A DNA stretch of 64,000 nt from Lachnospiraceae bacterium UBA7196. Lineage in GTDB: Bacteria > Bacillota > Clostridia > Lachnospirales > Lachnospiraceae. Under the pieces are notes generated by a model. That model was not told where the DNA came from. It made no database searches and saw only the letters and a program-made list of their open reading frames with translations. Position numbers and translations under genes: made by a program. The stretch covers positions 1 through 64,000 of the forward strand of contig DKUU01000033.1 of NCBI GenBank assembly GCA_002490835.1, given 5' to 3'. Shown piece by piece: positions 42,197 to 51,288 of this stretch (position 1 is its first letter; every line of letters begins with the position of its first letter).

Positions 42197-43369
42197 ATGT
42201 TACACGAACGGTATTATGTGGAATTAGAGAAGTACAACAAGTTGATCGAGAGGAAGAATGTGAAGGCGGACGACTACAACGGCATCTACGACCGTTATCA
42301 GTATCCGGTACTGACGAGGGAGCATATCCCGCTGACATGGCGGTATGACCTGAATCCGCAGACGAATCCGTATTTTATGGAGCGGCTGGGCGTCAACGCG
42401 GTGATGAATGCGGGCGCGATCGAGTTAAACGGGAAATATTATCTGGTGGCGAGGATCGAGGGGAACGACAGGAAGTCCTTTTTCGGGGTGGCGGAGAGCG
42501 ACAACGGGATCGACGGCTTCCGTTTCTGGGATTACCCGATTCTTCTGCCGGATACCTGCCCGGAGGAGACGAATGTTTACGATATGCGGCTGACGAAGCA
42601 TGAGGACGGCTACATTTACGGCGTATTCTGTTCCGAGAGCAAGGATAAGTCGGTGAATGATCTGTCTGCGGCGGTGGCGGCGGCGGGTATTGTGCGCACA
42701 AAGGACTTAAAGAATTGGGAGAGACTGCCTAATCTGGTGACGAAGCGGTCTCCCCAGCAGCGGAATGTAGTGCTGCATCCGGAGTTCGTGGACGGAAAGT
42801 ACGCCTTCTACACGAGGCCCATGGACGATTTCATCGACACCGGCTCGGGCGGCGGAATAGGCTTCGGTCTCTGCGACGATATCACGCATGCGGTGGTCGA
42901 TGAGGAGAAGATGACCTCCATCCGCAGATACCACACCATCACTGAGGCCAAGAACGGCGCGGGCGCACCGCCCATCAAGACAGACAAGGGTTGGATCCAC
43001 ATTGCACACGGCGTGAGAAATACGGCGGCGGGACTGCGCTACGTGATCTATGCGTTTGCCACGGACTTAAAGGACCCTGCAAAGGTGATTGCGGAGCCCT
43101 CCGGCATGCTGATCGGTCCCAGAAACTGGGAGCGTGTGGGCGATGTGTCGAATGTGGTGTTCACCAACGGCGCGATCGCCAAGGACAACGGCGAAGTCTA
43201 CATTTACTATGCGGCCAGCGACACAAGGATGCACGTGGCGGCGACCACCATTGACAGGCTGACAGACTATGTGTTTAACACACCGCGCGATCCTTACCGT
43301 TCGGTGGAGTGTGTGGCGCAGCGGTGCGGCCTGATCGAGAAGAATCTTGCATTTTTAAACGAACAATAA
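42197..43369 (+). CDS. GH130 4-O-beta-D-mannosyl-D-glucose phosphorylase
   Basis: The protein has 390 residues, with AAGGAGG upstream of ATG 42197. It is a five-bladed beta-propeller of GH130 subfamily 1 type: [23 protein letters not shown], the [17 protein letters not shown] blade with the proposed catalytic Asp at about 129, [22 protein letters not shown], and a [19 protein letters not shown] phosphate-site region. The family phosphorolyses beta-mannosyl-1,4-glucose to mannose 1-phosphate and glucose (EC 2.4.1.281). It follows the epimerase by 28 bp, matching the order expected for the pathway. Confidence 0.88.
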   Translation: MLHERYYVELEKYNKLIERKNVKADDYNGIYDRYQYPVLTREHIPLTWRYDLNPQTNPYFMERLGVNAVMNAGAIELNGKYYLVARIEGNDRKSFFGVAESDNGIDGFRFWDYPILLPDTCPEETNVYDMRLTKHEDGYIYGVFCSESKDKSVNDLSAAVAAAGIVRTKDLKNWERLPNLVTKRSPQQRNVVLHPEFVDGKYAFYTRPMDDFIDTGSGGGIGFGLCDDITHAVVDEEKMTSIRRYHTITEAKNGAGAPPIKTDKGWIHIAHGVRNTAAGLRYVIYAFATDLKDPAKVIAEPSGMLIGPRNWERVGDVSNVVFTNGAIAKDNGEVYIYYAASDTRMHVAATTIDRLTDYVFNTPRDPYRSVECVAQRCGLIEKNLAFLNEQ

Positions 43370-43412
43370 TAATCGTCTACACGATAATGAAAATAAGAAA
43401 AGGAGAGCAAAA

Positions 43413-44435
43413 ATGAGTGAAGTGAAAATGATAAGCCCGGTCGTAAAGAATGTGCCCTGGCAGGAGAAGCCCGCAAATCTGGTGGGGGCGCCGATCTGGC
43501 GTTACAGCGAAAATCCGATCATCGGCCGGAACCCTTTGGAGGGCGTGGCAAGGATCTTTAACAGCGCCGTGATGCCTTACGGCAACGAGTTCATCGGCGT
43601 GTTCCGCGGGGAACAGACAAACGGCATCCCGTATATCTATCTTGGCCACAGCAAAGATGCGATTCATTGGGAGTTTGAGAAGGAAAAGATTCCCTTTAAG
43701 GATGAGCAGGGTAATGATTTCATGCCCGTTTACGCCTACGATCCCCGACTGGTGAAGGTGGAGGACACCTACTACATCATCTGGTGTCAGGATTTTTACG
43801 GCGCTTCCATCGGCATGGCAAAGACTACTGATTTCAAGACATTTACCAGAATAGAGAATCCCTTCATTCCCTTTAACAGGAATGCGGTGCTCTTCCCCAG
43901 AAAGATAAACGGGAATTTTGTGCTTCTCAGCAGACCTTCGGATTCCGGGCATACGCCGTTCGGCGATATCTTTTTAAGCGAGAGTCCGGACATGGTTTAC
44001 TGGGGTAAACACAGGCACGTGATGGGCAGGAGCGGCGAGTGGTGGGAGTCCGTTAAGATCGGCGGCGGCGCGGCGCCCATTGAGACCACGGAGGGGTGGC
44101 TTTTGTTCTACCACGGCGTGTCGGGGACCTGCAACGGCTTCGTCTATTCCATCGGCGGCGCGATCCTCGATATCGACAATCCTTCCAAGGTGCTTTACCG
44201 CTGTGAGAATTTCCTGCTCACGCCGGAGGAATGGTACGAGGAGCGGGGCTTTGTGCCTAACGTGTGTTTCCCCTGCGCGACCATTCACGATTCTGAGAGC
44301 GGAAAGATCGCCCTCTACTACGGCTGCGCGGACAGCTATGTGGGGCTGGCGTTTACGAAACTTGACGAGATCGTAGACTATATCAAGACGCACAGTCATA
44401 CGACGGAGTCCGATACGGAGATCGGGGTGCGCTAA
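43413..44435 (+). CDS. GH130 beta-1,4-mannooligosaccharide phosphorylase
   Basis: The protein has 340 residues, with AAAAGGAGAG upstream of ATG 43413. It is a GH130 propeller of the shorter, subfamily 2 type: NPIIGRNPLEGVARIFNSAVMPYGNEFIGVFRGE, the YAYDPRLVKVEDTYYI blade with the catalytic-type Asp at about 110, and IGGGAAPIETTEGWLLFYHGV. Such enzymes remove one mannose as mannose 1-phosphate from beta-1,4-mannooligosaccharides (EC 2.4.1.319). Together with the preceding two genes it completes the intracellular mannooligosaccharide route. No operon terminator is obvious in the 70 bp that follow. Confidence 0.85.
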   Translation: MSEVKMISPVVKNVPWQEKPANLVGAPIWRYSENPIIGRNPLEGVARIFNSAVMPYGNEFIGVFRGEQTNGIPYIYLGHSKDAIHWEFEKEKIPFKDEQGNDFMPVYAYDPRLVKVEDTYYIIWCQDFYGASIGMAKTTDFKTFTRIENPFIPFNRNAVLFPRKINGNFVLLSRPSDSGHTPFGDIFLSESPDMVYWGKHRHVMGRSGEWWESVKIGGGAAPIETTEGWLLFYHGVSGTCNGFVYSIGGAILDIDNPSKVLYRCENFLLTPEEWYEERGFVPNVCFPCATIHDSESGKIALYYGCADSYVGLAFTKLDEIVDYIKTHSHTTESDTEIGVR

Positions 44436-44508
44436 ACAGGTACGGCGATTCGATTTCCGCATACTCTATAGCATACGAATCTTTTGAAAATGGCTATGGA
44501 GGAAAATT

Positions 44509-46362
44509 ATGGCGATCGGATATCTGACCATGCAGGCGAGAACGGCGCACGATGCGCTGCCTCTTAGCGGCGTAAAGGTAAGCGTCTTTGACGATGAACA
44601 AAACCGCATCTATGAACTTGTGACGGACGAAAGCGGCGAGACGAGAAGGGTAGCGCTTGAGACAATGCCCAAGCGCTATTCGCAGGATGAGGATTTTACG
44701 GGAACACCTTATATTACTTATAATGTTCTTGCAGAGGCGGAAGGGTTTGATCCGGTGTATGTTTCTGATATACCGATCTTCGACGGCGAGTCGGCACACC
44801 TTCCGCTTGTTCTTGTGCCGATGCAGGGGCAGGGAAGGGAGCGGGAGCAGACGCAGATCACGGTGGGCGCGCCGGCGGTCGCTATGGAGGGAGAACGGGA
44901 GCCGGAAGGCTTTTTACAAAGTGAACTGTCTCCACTGGTACTCAGGAAAGTGGCGATCCCGAACCCGATCACGGTGCATCTGGGCGCGCCGGATGCCTAC
45001 GCTTCCAATGTGCAGGTGCCTTTTCCGGACTATGTGAAAAATGTGGCCAGCAGTGAAATCTATCCGACGTGGCCGGAGAACGCGCTGCGGGCAAATATCT
45101 ATGCGATCATCTCCTTTGCACTGAATCGCGTTTACACCGAATGGTACAGGGCGAAGGGCTATCCGTTTGATATCACCAACAGTACCGCTTACGATCAGGC
45201 TTTTGTCTACGGCAGGCCTATTTATGATTCCATCAGCAGGATCGTGGACGAAATCTTCAATGAGTACGTCCGCAGGCAGGGGCAGCAGGCACCCTATTTT
45301 ACGTCCTTTTGCAATGGTACGACGACGACCTGTAGGGGGCTGTCCCAGTGGGGGACGGTGACGCTGGCAAATCAGGGCTATACGCCGCTTCGTATCCTGC
45401 GGTATTATTATCCCGATGACGTGGAGATCGCGGAGACGAATATCATCACGAATGAATTGTCTTCCTATCCGGGCACTCCGCTCAAGATCGGCAGCACGGG
45501 ACTGGATGTGCAGACGATCCAGAATTGGCTGGGACGAATCAGACGCAATTATCCGGCAATACCGGTGATCACGGACGCTTCCGGGACTTTTGGGGACAGC
45601 ACGCGGGAGGCGGTCAGGAAATTCCAGAGTATTTTCGGGCTTACGCCTGACGGGATCGTGGGAAAGGCTACATGGTTCAAGATATCCAGCCTGTATACGG
45701 CAGTTACCAGACTGGCCGAACTGGACAGCGAAGGAACGAATCTGGGAATCGGAACCGTGCCGCCGGCCACAGTCCTGCGGCAGGGATCAAGAGGGCAGGA
45801 TGTAATTACCCTGCAATATCTTCTGGACGTTATTTCGGAATATTATCCCGGTATTCCGGCGGTGGCACAGGACGGAATCTTCGGAGCAGGGACGAAACAG
45901 GCGGTGTCCGCCTTCCAGAGCAGGATGGGACTGGTGGCGGACGGTATTGTCGGTCCGGCCACATGGAATGCGCTCTATCGGACCTATCAGGGAATCGGCC
46001 AGAATGTACCCTCGCCAAGCCCGAATCCGGATCCGAACCCTGCGCCCGATACGGGCGGCAGCTCCTTTGCCTATACGGTAAAATCCGGAGATACACTGTG
46101 GCTTTTGGCGAATCGGTTCGGCACGACGGTGGATGCGATCAAGCGCCTGAACGGATTGACCAGCGATAATCTGCAGATCGGTCAGGTACTGCGGATCCCG
46201 ACCGGACAGTCCGCAGACTATTTTAATTATACAGTGAAATCCGGAGATACGTTATGGCTTTTGGCGAACAGGTTCGGTACGACGGTGGACGCAATCAAAC
46301 GTTTAAACGGCCTTACGAGCGACAATCTGCAGATCGGTCAGGTGCTGCGGATCCCTGCCTGA
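44509..46362 (+). CDS. SpoIID-like, peptidoglycan-binding and LysM multidomain protein
   Basis: The protein has 617 residues, with GGAGG before ATG 44509, and no signal peptide. The N-terminal 90 residues look like a beta-sandwich (carboxypeptidase-regulatory-like: LSGVKVSVFDDEQNRIYEL). Residues about 165-310 resemble a SpoIID-like amidase-enhancer domain (NALRANIYAIISFALNRVYTEWY, CRGLSQWGTVTLANQG). Two peptidoglycan_binding_1 repeats follow (LKIGSTGLDVQTIQNWL and VLRQGSRGQDVITLQYLL), then a Pro/Asn linker and two LysM domains that are identical over 43 residues. It is probably a spore or cell-wall associated protein; export would have to be non-classical or from the mother cell. Confidence 0.83.
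   Translation: MAIGYLTMQARTAHDALPLSGVKVSVFDDEQNRIYELVTDESGETRRVALETMPKRYSQDEDFTGTPYITYNVLAEAEGFDPVYVSDIPIFDGESAHLPLVLVPMQGQGREREQTQITVGAPAVAMEGEREPEGFLQSELSPLVLRKVAIPNPITVHLGAPDAYASNVQVPFPDYVKNVASSEIYPTWPENALRANIYAIISFALNRVYTEWYRAKGYPFDITNSTAYDQAFVYGRPIYDSISRIVDEIFNEYVRRQGQQAPYFTSFCNGTTTTCRGLSQWGTVTLANQGYTPLRILRYYYPDDVEIAETNIITNELSSYPGTPLKIGSTGLDVQTIQNWLGRIRRNYPAIPVITDASGTFGDSTREAVRKFQSIFGLTPDGIVGKATWFKISSLYTAVTRLAELDSEGTNLGIGTVPPATVLRQGSRGQDVITLQYLLDVISEYYPGIPAVAQDGIFGAGTKQAVSAFQSRMGLVADGIVGPATWNALYRTYQGIGQNVPSPSPNPDPNPAPDTGGSSFAYTVKSGDTLWLLANRFGTTVDAIKRLNGLTSDNLQIGQVLRIPTGQSADYFNYTVKSGDTLWLLANRFGTTVDAIKRLNGLTSDNLQIGQVLRIPA
46072..46356 (+). repeat. Duplicated LysM coding units, identical in protein but not in DNA
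   Basis: Units 46072-46200 and 46228-46356 (43 codons each) encode the same residues, yet about 18 codons differ, all synonymously. The spacing between unit starts is 156 bp. Confidence 0.85.
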
Positions 46363-46417
46363 GACAGAGTAGGGCGCGCCTTATTACAGAGAGGCCATGC
46401 GAGGCCATGGCTTTCTG

Positions 46418-46451
46418 CGCCGGCTTTCCATTGTGGGAGGCCGGCGTTTTT
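46418..46451 (+). terminator. Terminator after the LysM protein gene
   Basis: CGCCGGC (46418-46424) and GCCGGCG (46440-46446), extended by a TCC/GGA pair, are followed by TTTTT. A weaker GGC/GCC-rich repeat follows up to 46498. Confidence 0.75.
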
Positions 46452-46492
46452 GAGTGCAGGCTGCCTTTCCCTTTGCGATGCACTGGTAAGGC

Positions 46493-46520
46493 TTGCCTTT
46501 TGTTTTTTTAGTGCTATACT
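46493..46520 (+). promoter_or_regulatory. Promoter of trkA-trkH
   Basis: TTGCCT (46493-46498), 16 bp, TATACT (46515-46520), about 110 bp before the trkA start. The leader includes AGCTTG...CAAGCT followed by CGG (about 46572-46595), possibly a decayed class I hairpin B. Confidence 0.55.
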
Positions 46521-46630
46521 GTAATAATAAGCAGATGAAAAACATATTGATATTTTGTTTTTTGATTGTAAGCTTGTGCCAGCGCTGCAAGCTCGGCAGA
46601 AAAAGGATTACATGACGGAGGAAATATGCG

Positions 46631-47992
46631 GTGAAGATCATAATAGCGGGAGACGGGAAGGTCGGCTCTACGCTGACGAGACAGTTGGTCGCGGAGGGGC
46701 ATGACATCACGCTGATTGACGCGAAGGCGGAGGTTCTGGAAGTGAGCGAGGAGCGCTACGACCTGATGGCCATACAGGGAAACTGCGCTTCCATGGCGAC
46801 CCTCTCCAGAGCAGGAGTGGAGGATGCGGATCTTTTGATCGTGATGACGGGGGCGGATGAAGTGAATCTGCTCTGCTGCACCATCGCGCACGGTATGAAT
46901 CCGAATCTCCACACCATAGCGAGAATCAGGAATCCGGAATACAAGGATCAGATCTATCAGATGCGTCATTTGTTTGGATTGTCCATGGTGGTCAATCCGG
47001 AACGGCAGGCGGCGATCGAGATGGAGCGCCTGATCAAGTATCCGGGTTTTTTGAAGCGCGATACCTTTGCAAAGGGGAAGGTGGAAATCGTCGAGCTGCG
47101 GATCAAGGAGGATTCCAAGCTCTGTAATGTGGGTCTCTATGATTTGACCAATATAGTCAAATGCAAAATTCTGGTGTGTGCGGTGCTTAGGAACAGCAAA
47201 GCGGTCATCCCCGACGGTAACTTTATCCTGCAGGCGGGGGACAGGATATTTGTGACGGCTTCCACCAGAGAATTGACCGTGTTCCTCAAAAATATAGGCA
47301 TCATTACGCACAAGGCCAAACGGGTGCTGCTCTGCGGCGGCGGCAGGCTCAGCTATTATCTGTCGCAGCTTCTTGTTCAGGACGGCATTCAGGTGGAGAT
47401 CATCGAGCAGGACTATGACAGGTGTATGTCTCTGGCGAATCAGCTTCCCGATGTGACCGTGGTACACGGCGATGCCAGCAACGAATTTTTGCTGGAACGG
47501 GAGGGAATCACGGAATGTGACGCGCTTGTCACATTGACCGGTGTGGACGAAATGAACTTATTTATTTCCCTGATCGGCAGCAATGCAGGCGTGCCGCAGA
47601 TCATCACAAAGCTGGGAAGGCTCTCCAACAACAACATTCTGGAAACGCTGTCCGTGGGCAGCACCATCAGTCCCAAAGAGCTTTGCTGCAATGACATCGT
47701 GCGCTATGTGCGGGCGATCCAGAACCAGAGCGGCGCCGCGCAGGCAGTCAACGTGATCGCGGACGGACAGGCGGAGGCTATTGAGTTCATTGTAGATGAA
47801 AATACGAAGCATTGTGAAGAACCGCTCAAGAAACTAAAGTTGAAGAAAAATATCCGTGTGGCGGGCATCAACAGGCACAATAGTTTTGAGATACCAAACG
47901 GCGACTCTTTCTATCGGAAGGGGGACGCCGTGATCATCGTGACCGGCAGGGATGAAGTCATTTATCAGCTCAACGACATCTTTATGGCTTAG
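46631..47992 (+). CDS. trkA: Trk potassium uptake regulatory subunit
   Basis: The protein has 453 residues with a GTG start at 46631, behind ACGGAGG. It is a peripheral membrane protein that gates TrkH. Two RCK_N/RCK_C units are present: the first Rossmann fold begins KIIIAGDGKVGSTLTRQL (G-x-G-x-x-G NAD site) with acidic LIDAK; the second begins VLLCGGGRLSYYLSQLL, a less regular nucleotide site. Each is followed by a TrkA-C domain (about 135-215 and 370-450). It overlaps no gene but lies 10 bp before trkH. Confidence 0.92.
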   Translation: MKIIIAGDGKVGSTLTRQLVAEGHDITLIDAKAEVLEVSEERYDLMAIQGNCASMATLSRAGVEDADLLIVMTGADEVNLLCCTIAHGMNPNLHTIARIRNPEYKDQIYQMRHLFGLSMVVNPERQAAIEMERLIKYPGFLKRDTFAKGKVEIVELRIKEDSKLCNVGLYDLTNIVKCKILVCAVLRNSKAVIPDGNFILQAGDRIFVTASTRELTVFLKNIGIITHKAKRVLLCGGGRLSYYLSQLLVQDGIQVEIIEQDYDRCMSLANQLPDVTVVHGDASNEFLLEREGITECDALVTLTGVDEMNLFISLIGSNAGVPQIITKLGRLSNNNILETLSVGSTISPKELCCNDIVRYVRAIQNQSGAAQAVNVIADGQAEAIEFIVDENTKHCEEPLKKLKLKKNIRVAGINRHNSFEIPNGDSFYRKGDAVIIVTGRDEVIYQLNDIFMA

Positions 47993-48002
47993 GGTGATTA
48001 GT

Positions 48003-49457
48003 ATGAATTATCGGATGATGGGAAAATTTATCAGCAGGATTTTGGTGGTGGAAGTGGTCTTTATGCTGCCTGCGCTGCTGATTGCCGTGTTTCATGGCGA
48101 AGAGAAGACTGTTTACGGATTTTTGACCGGTATAGTCATTACGTTGCTGACGGCGCTGGGCTTATATCTTTTATGCAGAAAGGCCAGAAAGGGATTTTAT
48201 GCGAGAGAGGGGCTTGTCTGCGTGGGGGCGAGCTGGATCGTGATGAGTCTGCTGGGCTGTCTGCCCTTTTATTTTTCGGAGGAGATACCGCGCTTTGTCG
48301 ATGCGCTCTTTGAGACGGTTTCCGGTTTTACGACGACCGGAGCATCCATTCTGCCGGAGGTGGAGACGCTTTCCAAGGGGAGCCTGTACTGGCGCAGCTT
48401 CACGCATTGGCTGGGCGGCATGGGCGTGTTGGTGTTCGTACTGGCGATCGGCAGGGGGCGTGAAAAGAGCGACGGTTATACCATGCACCTTTTAAGGGCG
48501 GAAAGCCCCGGCCCCAAGGTGGAAAAGCTGGTGCCGAAGATGAAAGATACCACGAAGATCCTTTACTTTATTTATGTATTTTTAACGATCATTAATGTGA
48601 TCTTTTTGTTGATTGGCGGGATGCCCCTGTTTGATGCGCTGTGTACGGCTTTTGGGACCGCGGGAACGGGCGGGTTCGGTATCAAGAATGACAGCATAGC
48701 GGGCTACAGCCCCTATCTGCAAAATGTCTGCACGGTGTTCATGCTGCTGTTTGGCGTGAACTTTAGCTGCTATTATATGCTGGCGATCCGTCAGGTAAAG
48801 AATGTGTTTCGGGATGAGGAGCTGCGCTTTTATCTGGGGACAGTGCTTGCAAGTATCCTGCTTATTACATGGAATGTGCGGGGGTTCTATGCGACGATCG
48901 GGGAATCTTTCCGCCATGCGGCGTTTCAGGTGTCCAGCATCATAACCACTACGGGATTTGCCACTACGGATTTTGACCTCTGGCCAAGCTTTTCCAAAGC
49001 GATCCTCTTAGGACTTATGATCGTGGGCGCCTGCGCGGGCAGTACCGGCGGCGGTTTTAAGTGCGGCCGCGCATTGCTTTTGATTAAGAGCCTTAGGCGC
49101 AACGTGCGCCAGATCCTGCATCCGCGGAAGGTACAGGTAGTGCGCGTGAACGGACAGATGGTGACAGAGCGGGTGCTTGACAATACCAACGCTTATCTGG
49201 CGGCTTATGCCTTTATCATCGTATTCAGTTTCATTGTCATCTCCATAGACGGCTTTTCGCCGATGACGAATTTTTCGGCCGTGCTGGCCTGTTTCAACAA
49301 TATCGGGCCGGGGTTTGAGAGTGTGGGGCCGACCTGCAATTTCGGGGATTACGGACTTTTGTCCAAGTCGCTCCTGATTGTGGATATGTTGGCGGGACGT
49401 TTGGAAATCTTTCCGATTCTGATCCTGTTTTCGAGAAGCACGTGGAGCGGAAAATAA
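48003..49457 (+). CDS. trkH: Trk potassium uptake channel subunit
   Basis: The protein has 484 residues from ATG 48003, chosen because it follows a TTAGGGTG site and avoids an extension into trkA. It is a polytopic membrane protein with repeated M1-P-M2 units. Selectivity-filter loops are visible as FTTTGASIL, TAGTGGFGIKNDS, ITTTGFATTDFD and NNIGPGFESVG, the four Gly-containing filters of the TrkH/KtrB family. It takes up potassium under control of TrkA. The C-terminus reads LEIFPILILFSRSTW, which is standard for the family. Confidence 0.93.
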   Translation: MNYRMMGKFISRILVVEVVFMLPALLIAVFHGEEKTVYGFLTGIVITLLTALGLYLLCRKARKGFYAREGLVCVGASWIVMSLLGCLPFYFSEEIPRFVDALFETVSGFTTTGASILPEVETLSKGSLYWRSFTHWLGGMGVLVFVLAIGRGREKSDGYTMHLLRAESPGPKVEKLVPKMKDTTKILYFIYVFLTIINVIFLLIGGMPLFDALCTAFGTAGTGGFGIKNDSIAGYSPYLQNVCTVFMLLFGVNFSCYYMLAIRQVKNVFRDEELRFYLGTVLASILLITWNVRGFYATIGESFRHAAFQVSSIITTTGFATTDFDLWPSFSKAILLGLMIVGACAGSTGGGFKCGRALLLIKSLRRNVRQILHPRKVQVVRVNGQMVTERVLDNTNAYLAAYAFIIVFSFIVISIDGFSPMTNFSAVLACFNNIGPGFESVGPTCNFGDYGLLSKSLLIVDMLAGRLEIFPILILFSRSTWSGK

Positions 49458-49480
49458 GGAAATTCTTTTTTGTTTGTGTG

Positions 49481-49509
49481 TTGAGGGTTGGCTCCGGATA
49501 TGGTAAGAT
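49481..49509 (+). promoter_or_regulatory. Promoter of the DUF6465 gene
   Basis: TTGAGG (49481-49486), 17 bp, TAAGAT (49504-49509). Confidence 0.5.
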
Positions 49510-49583
49510 AGTTATAAAGCTAGGCAAAGGAAATAGAGCGTGTGTTATAAACGATGGCGGTTGTTTCGAGGAAGGAGAAGCAC

Positions 49584-49832
49584 ATGGAAGAGACAAAAGC
49601 AGTAAAGAAAAAGACGGAAGAAGTGGAAGAGGCGGCTACGGAAGTAATCTTGCAGTATCGGAATTACGAGGTCAATATGGCTGATGTGACCGAACGGGTC
49701 AAGGCTCATTATCTGGCAAAAGGTAATCAGCCCGACTCTTTAGAGAACATGCAGATTTATGTGAAGCCGGAGGATTTTACGGCCTACTATGTCATCAATG
49801 ACAGTGTGGTGGGTAAGGTAAACCTCTTCTAA
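49584..49832 (+). CDS. DUF6465-type small protein
   Basis: The protein has 82 residues from ATG 49584, with GAAGGAGAAG upstream; an earlier in-frame ATG at 49554 lacks one. The N-terminal 25 residues are Lys/Glu-rich. The rest forms a compact domain with ILQYRNYEVNMADVTERVKAHY, a second helix, and IYVKPEDFTAYYVINDSVVGKVNLF. That ending is shared by a small Lachnospiraceae family (DUF6465) of unknown role. It is followed by convergent azlD. Confidence 0.75.
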   Translation: MEETKAVKKKTEEVEEAATEVILQYRNYEVNMADVTERVKAHYLAKGNQPDSLENMQIYVKPEDFTAYYVINDSVVGKVNLF

Positions 49833-49860
49833 GCGCCGGGCGCATAGCGGCGATCGGAAC

Positions 49861-50175
49861 TCAGAAAAAGACGAGTAAAAGTTCCACGATAAATGCCACG
49901 GCGCAGCAGAACACGGCCACCTGAAAGAGACTGCATCCCTTCCACGCAAGGAGGATGCCAGCGATCAGGGCGCAGAGTCCTGCGGCAGGTTCCTGTGTTG
50001 CTTCCATGATGGCGGGAAAGGTCATAACTGCAAGCGTGGCATAGGGTACATAAAAGAGAAAGGACCGCAGCAGTTTATTCGTGATCTCCCGGCGAATCAG
50101 CGCCAGAGGCGTCATGCGGATCAGATAGGAGACTGCCGCCATCACCAGAAGATAGATCCAGATATTGTGTTCCAT
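49861..50175 (-). CDS. azlD: Branched-chain amino acid exporter small subunit (AzlD family)
   Basis: The protein has 104 residues with three to four membrane helices: IWIYLLVMAAVSYLIRMTPLAL carries the AzlD signature (TR/IRMTPL), then FLFYVPYATLAVMTFPAIM and two more helices at the C-terminus. AzlC and AzlD together export branched-chain amino acids or related compounds in Bacillus and Corynebacterium (BrnFE). It starts 2 bp after azlC ends on the minus strand. The exact substrate here is unproven. Confidence 0.87.
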   Translation of the reverse strand: MEHNIWIYLLVMAAVSYLIRMTPLALIRREITNKLLRSFLFYVPYATLAVMTFPAIMEATQEPAAGLCALIAGILLAWKGCSLFQVAVFCCAVAFIVELLLVFF

Positions 50176-50177
50176 TT

Positions 50178-50942
50178 CTAAGATACCTTCGCTTTCTTTG
50201 AATCGTCGCCGGACTGCGGCGATTTTTCTTCGTTGTTGACTATATCGGTCGGAAACAGAACCGCAGCCGCCAGCGCCAGCGCGACCGTGAGCGCTATGGT
50301 CTTGATTCCTGTGGACAGGCCCGCAAACAGGGGCAGGCGGTTCACAAGATAACTTAACGCAAAGCCGATGGCCACGACGCCCGCGACCACCCGATTCTTA
50401 CGGGCGGGTGGAATGATGATCGCTAAAAACATTCCGTAAAGTCCCACACTCAATGCGCTGACCACTCTGGTCGGCAGCACATTTCCCATGATCACACCCA
50501 AAAAAGTACCGAATGCCCAGCCGGGGATCGCCACCACGATGGCGCCGTAGGCGTACCATGGATTTAAGTATCCCGGCTGCGCGATGCAGATGCCAAAAAT
50601 CTCATCCGTCACATCATAGGCGATGGCCATGCGATGACGCAGTGGCGTGTCAGGTTTCAGTTTTTGGCTGAGAGCACAGGACATCAGCAGGTAACGCGCA
50701 TTGACTACCAGAGTCATTATTGCTGTCTCCAGATAGGTGCTGCCCGCGGCGATCAGCGCAAAGCCAGCGTATTCTCCAGCGGAGGCGTTGTTTAGCGCAC
50801 TGGCAATGAGCGCCTGAATCGCGGAGAGTCCTGCTTTTTTTGCGGCGATGCCTAGCGTGAAGGCTACGGCAAAGTAGCCGAGCGCGATCGGGCTGCCGTC
50901 CCGCATTCCGTGCTGAAAGCAGGTTTTGTTTTCGGTCGTCAT
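50178..50942 (-). CDS. azlC: Branched-chain amino acid exporter large subunit (AzlC family)
   Basis: The protein has 254 residues. The N-terminal part shows the AzlC pattern GMRDGSPIALGYFAVAFTLGIAAKKAGLS, then GEYAGFALIAAGSTYLETAIMTLVVNARYLLMSCALSQKL, YDVTDEIFGI and GYLNPWYAYGAIVVAIPGW, across about seven membrane helices. The C-terminal tail is charged and Ser/Lys-rich. It is divergent from the PadR operon across 346 bp. Its start has AGGAG upstream on the minus strand. Confidence 0.88.
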   Translation of the reverse strand: MTTENKTCFQHGMRDGSPIALGYFAVAFTLGIAAKKAGLSAIQALIASALNNASAGEYAGFALIAAGSTYLETAIMTLVVNARYLLMSCALSQKLKPDTPLRHRMAIAYDVTDEIFGICIAQPGYLNPWYAYGAIVVAIPGWAFGTFLGVIMGNVLPTRVVSALSVGLYGMFLAIIIPPARKNRVVAGVVAIGFALSYLVNRLPLFAGLSTGIKTIALTVALALAAAVLFPTDIVNNEEKSPQSGDDSKKAKVS

Positions 50943-51053
50943 GGTGGGGAGAACTCCTTTGTACTTTCTATAGAAAAAGCAAGATTAAGTATACCACCGC
51001 CGCGCAGGGAACGCAATCCGGAAAAGTTTTTTCTAAAAAAGTAAAAATAGTTG

Positions 51054-51118
51054 TTGACAAATAATATTATATGGCATATAGTATGCGTAGAAACAATATT
51101 ATACCGCATATAATATTG
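51054..51118 (+). promoter_or_regulatory. Promoter and two operator-like repeats ahead of the padR operon
   Basis: TTGACA (51054-51059), 17 bp, TATAGT (51077-51082). A perfect 10-bp inverted repeat, CAATATTATA (51094-51103) and TATAATATTG (51109-51118), lies just downstream. A diverged copy (51063-51085) covers the spacer and -10. The two are 32 bp apart, three helical turns. The following 170 bp (to 51288) hold no gene I can support. Confidence 0.7.
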
Positions 51119-51288
51119 CATGAACAAATAATATTATAAACAAAAAAATCGCTGCCTGACGGCAATGATCCGAAATGTTTTGCACTGACACGATTTCTGA
51201 ATGGTTCGTAAACACACACGAAGGGAGGAACATTCCGAAAAGAGGATACTATATGAAATATGTAAAAAGGAAGAAAGGAGTCATCTAT

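Noticed and set aside
46384..46710. 108-codon minus-strand frame across the trkA promoter
   Set aside because: It overlaps a terminator and promoter and the trkA start; no supporting signal.
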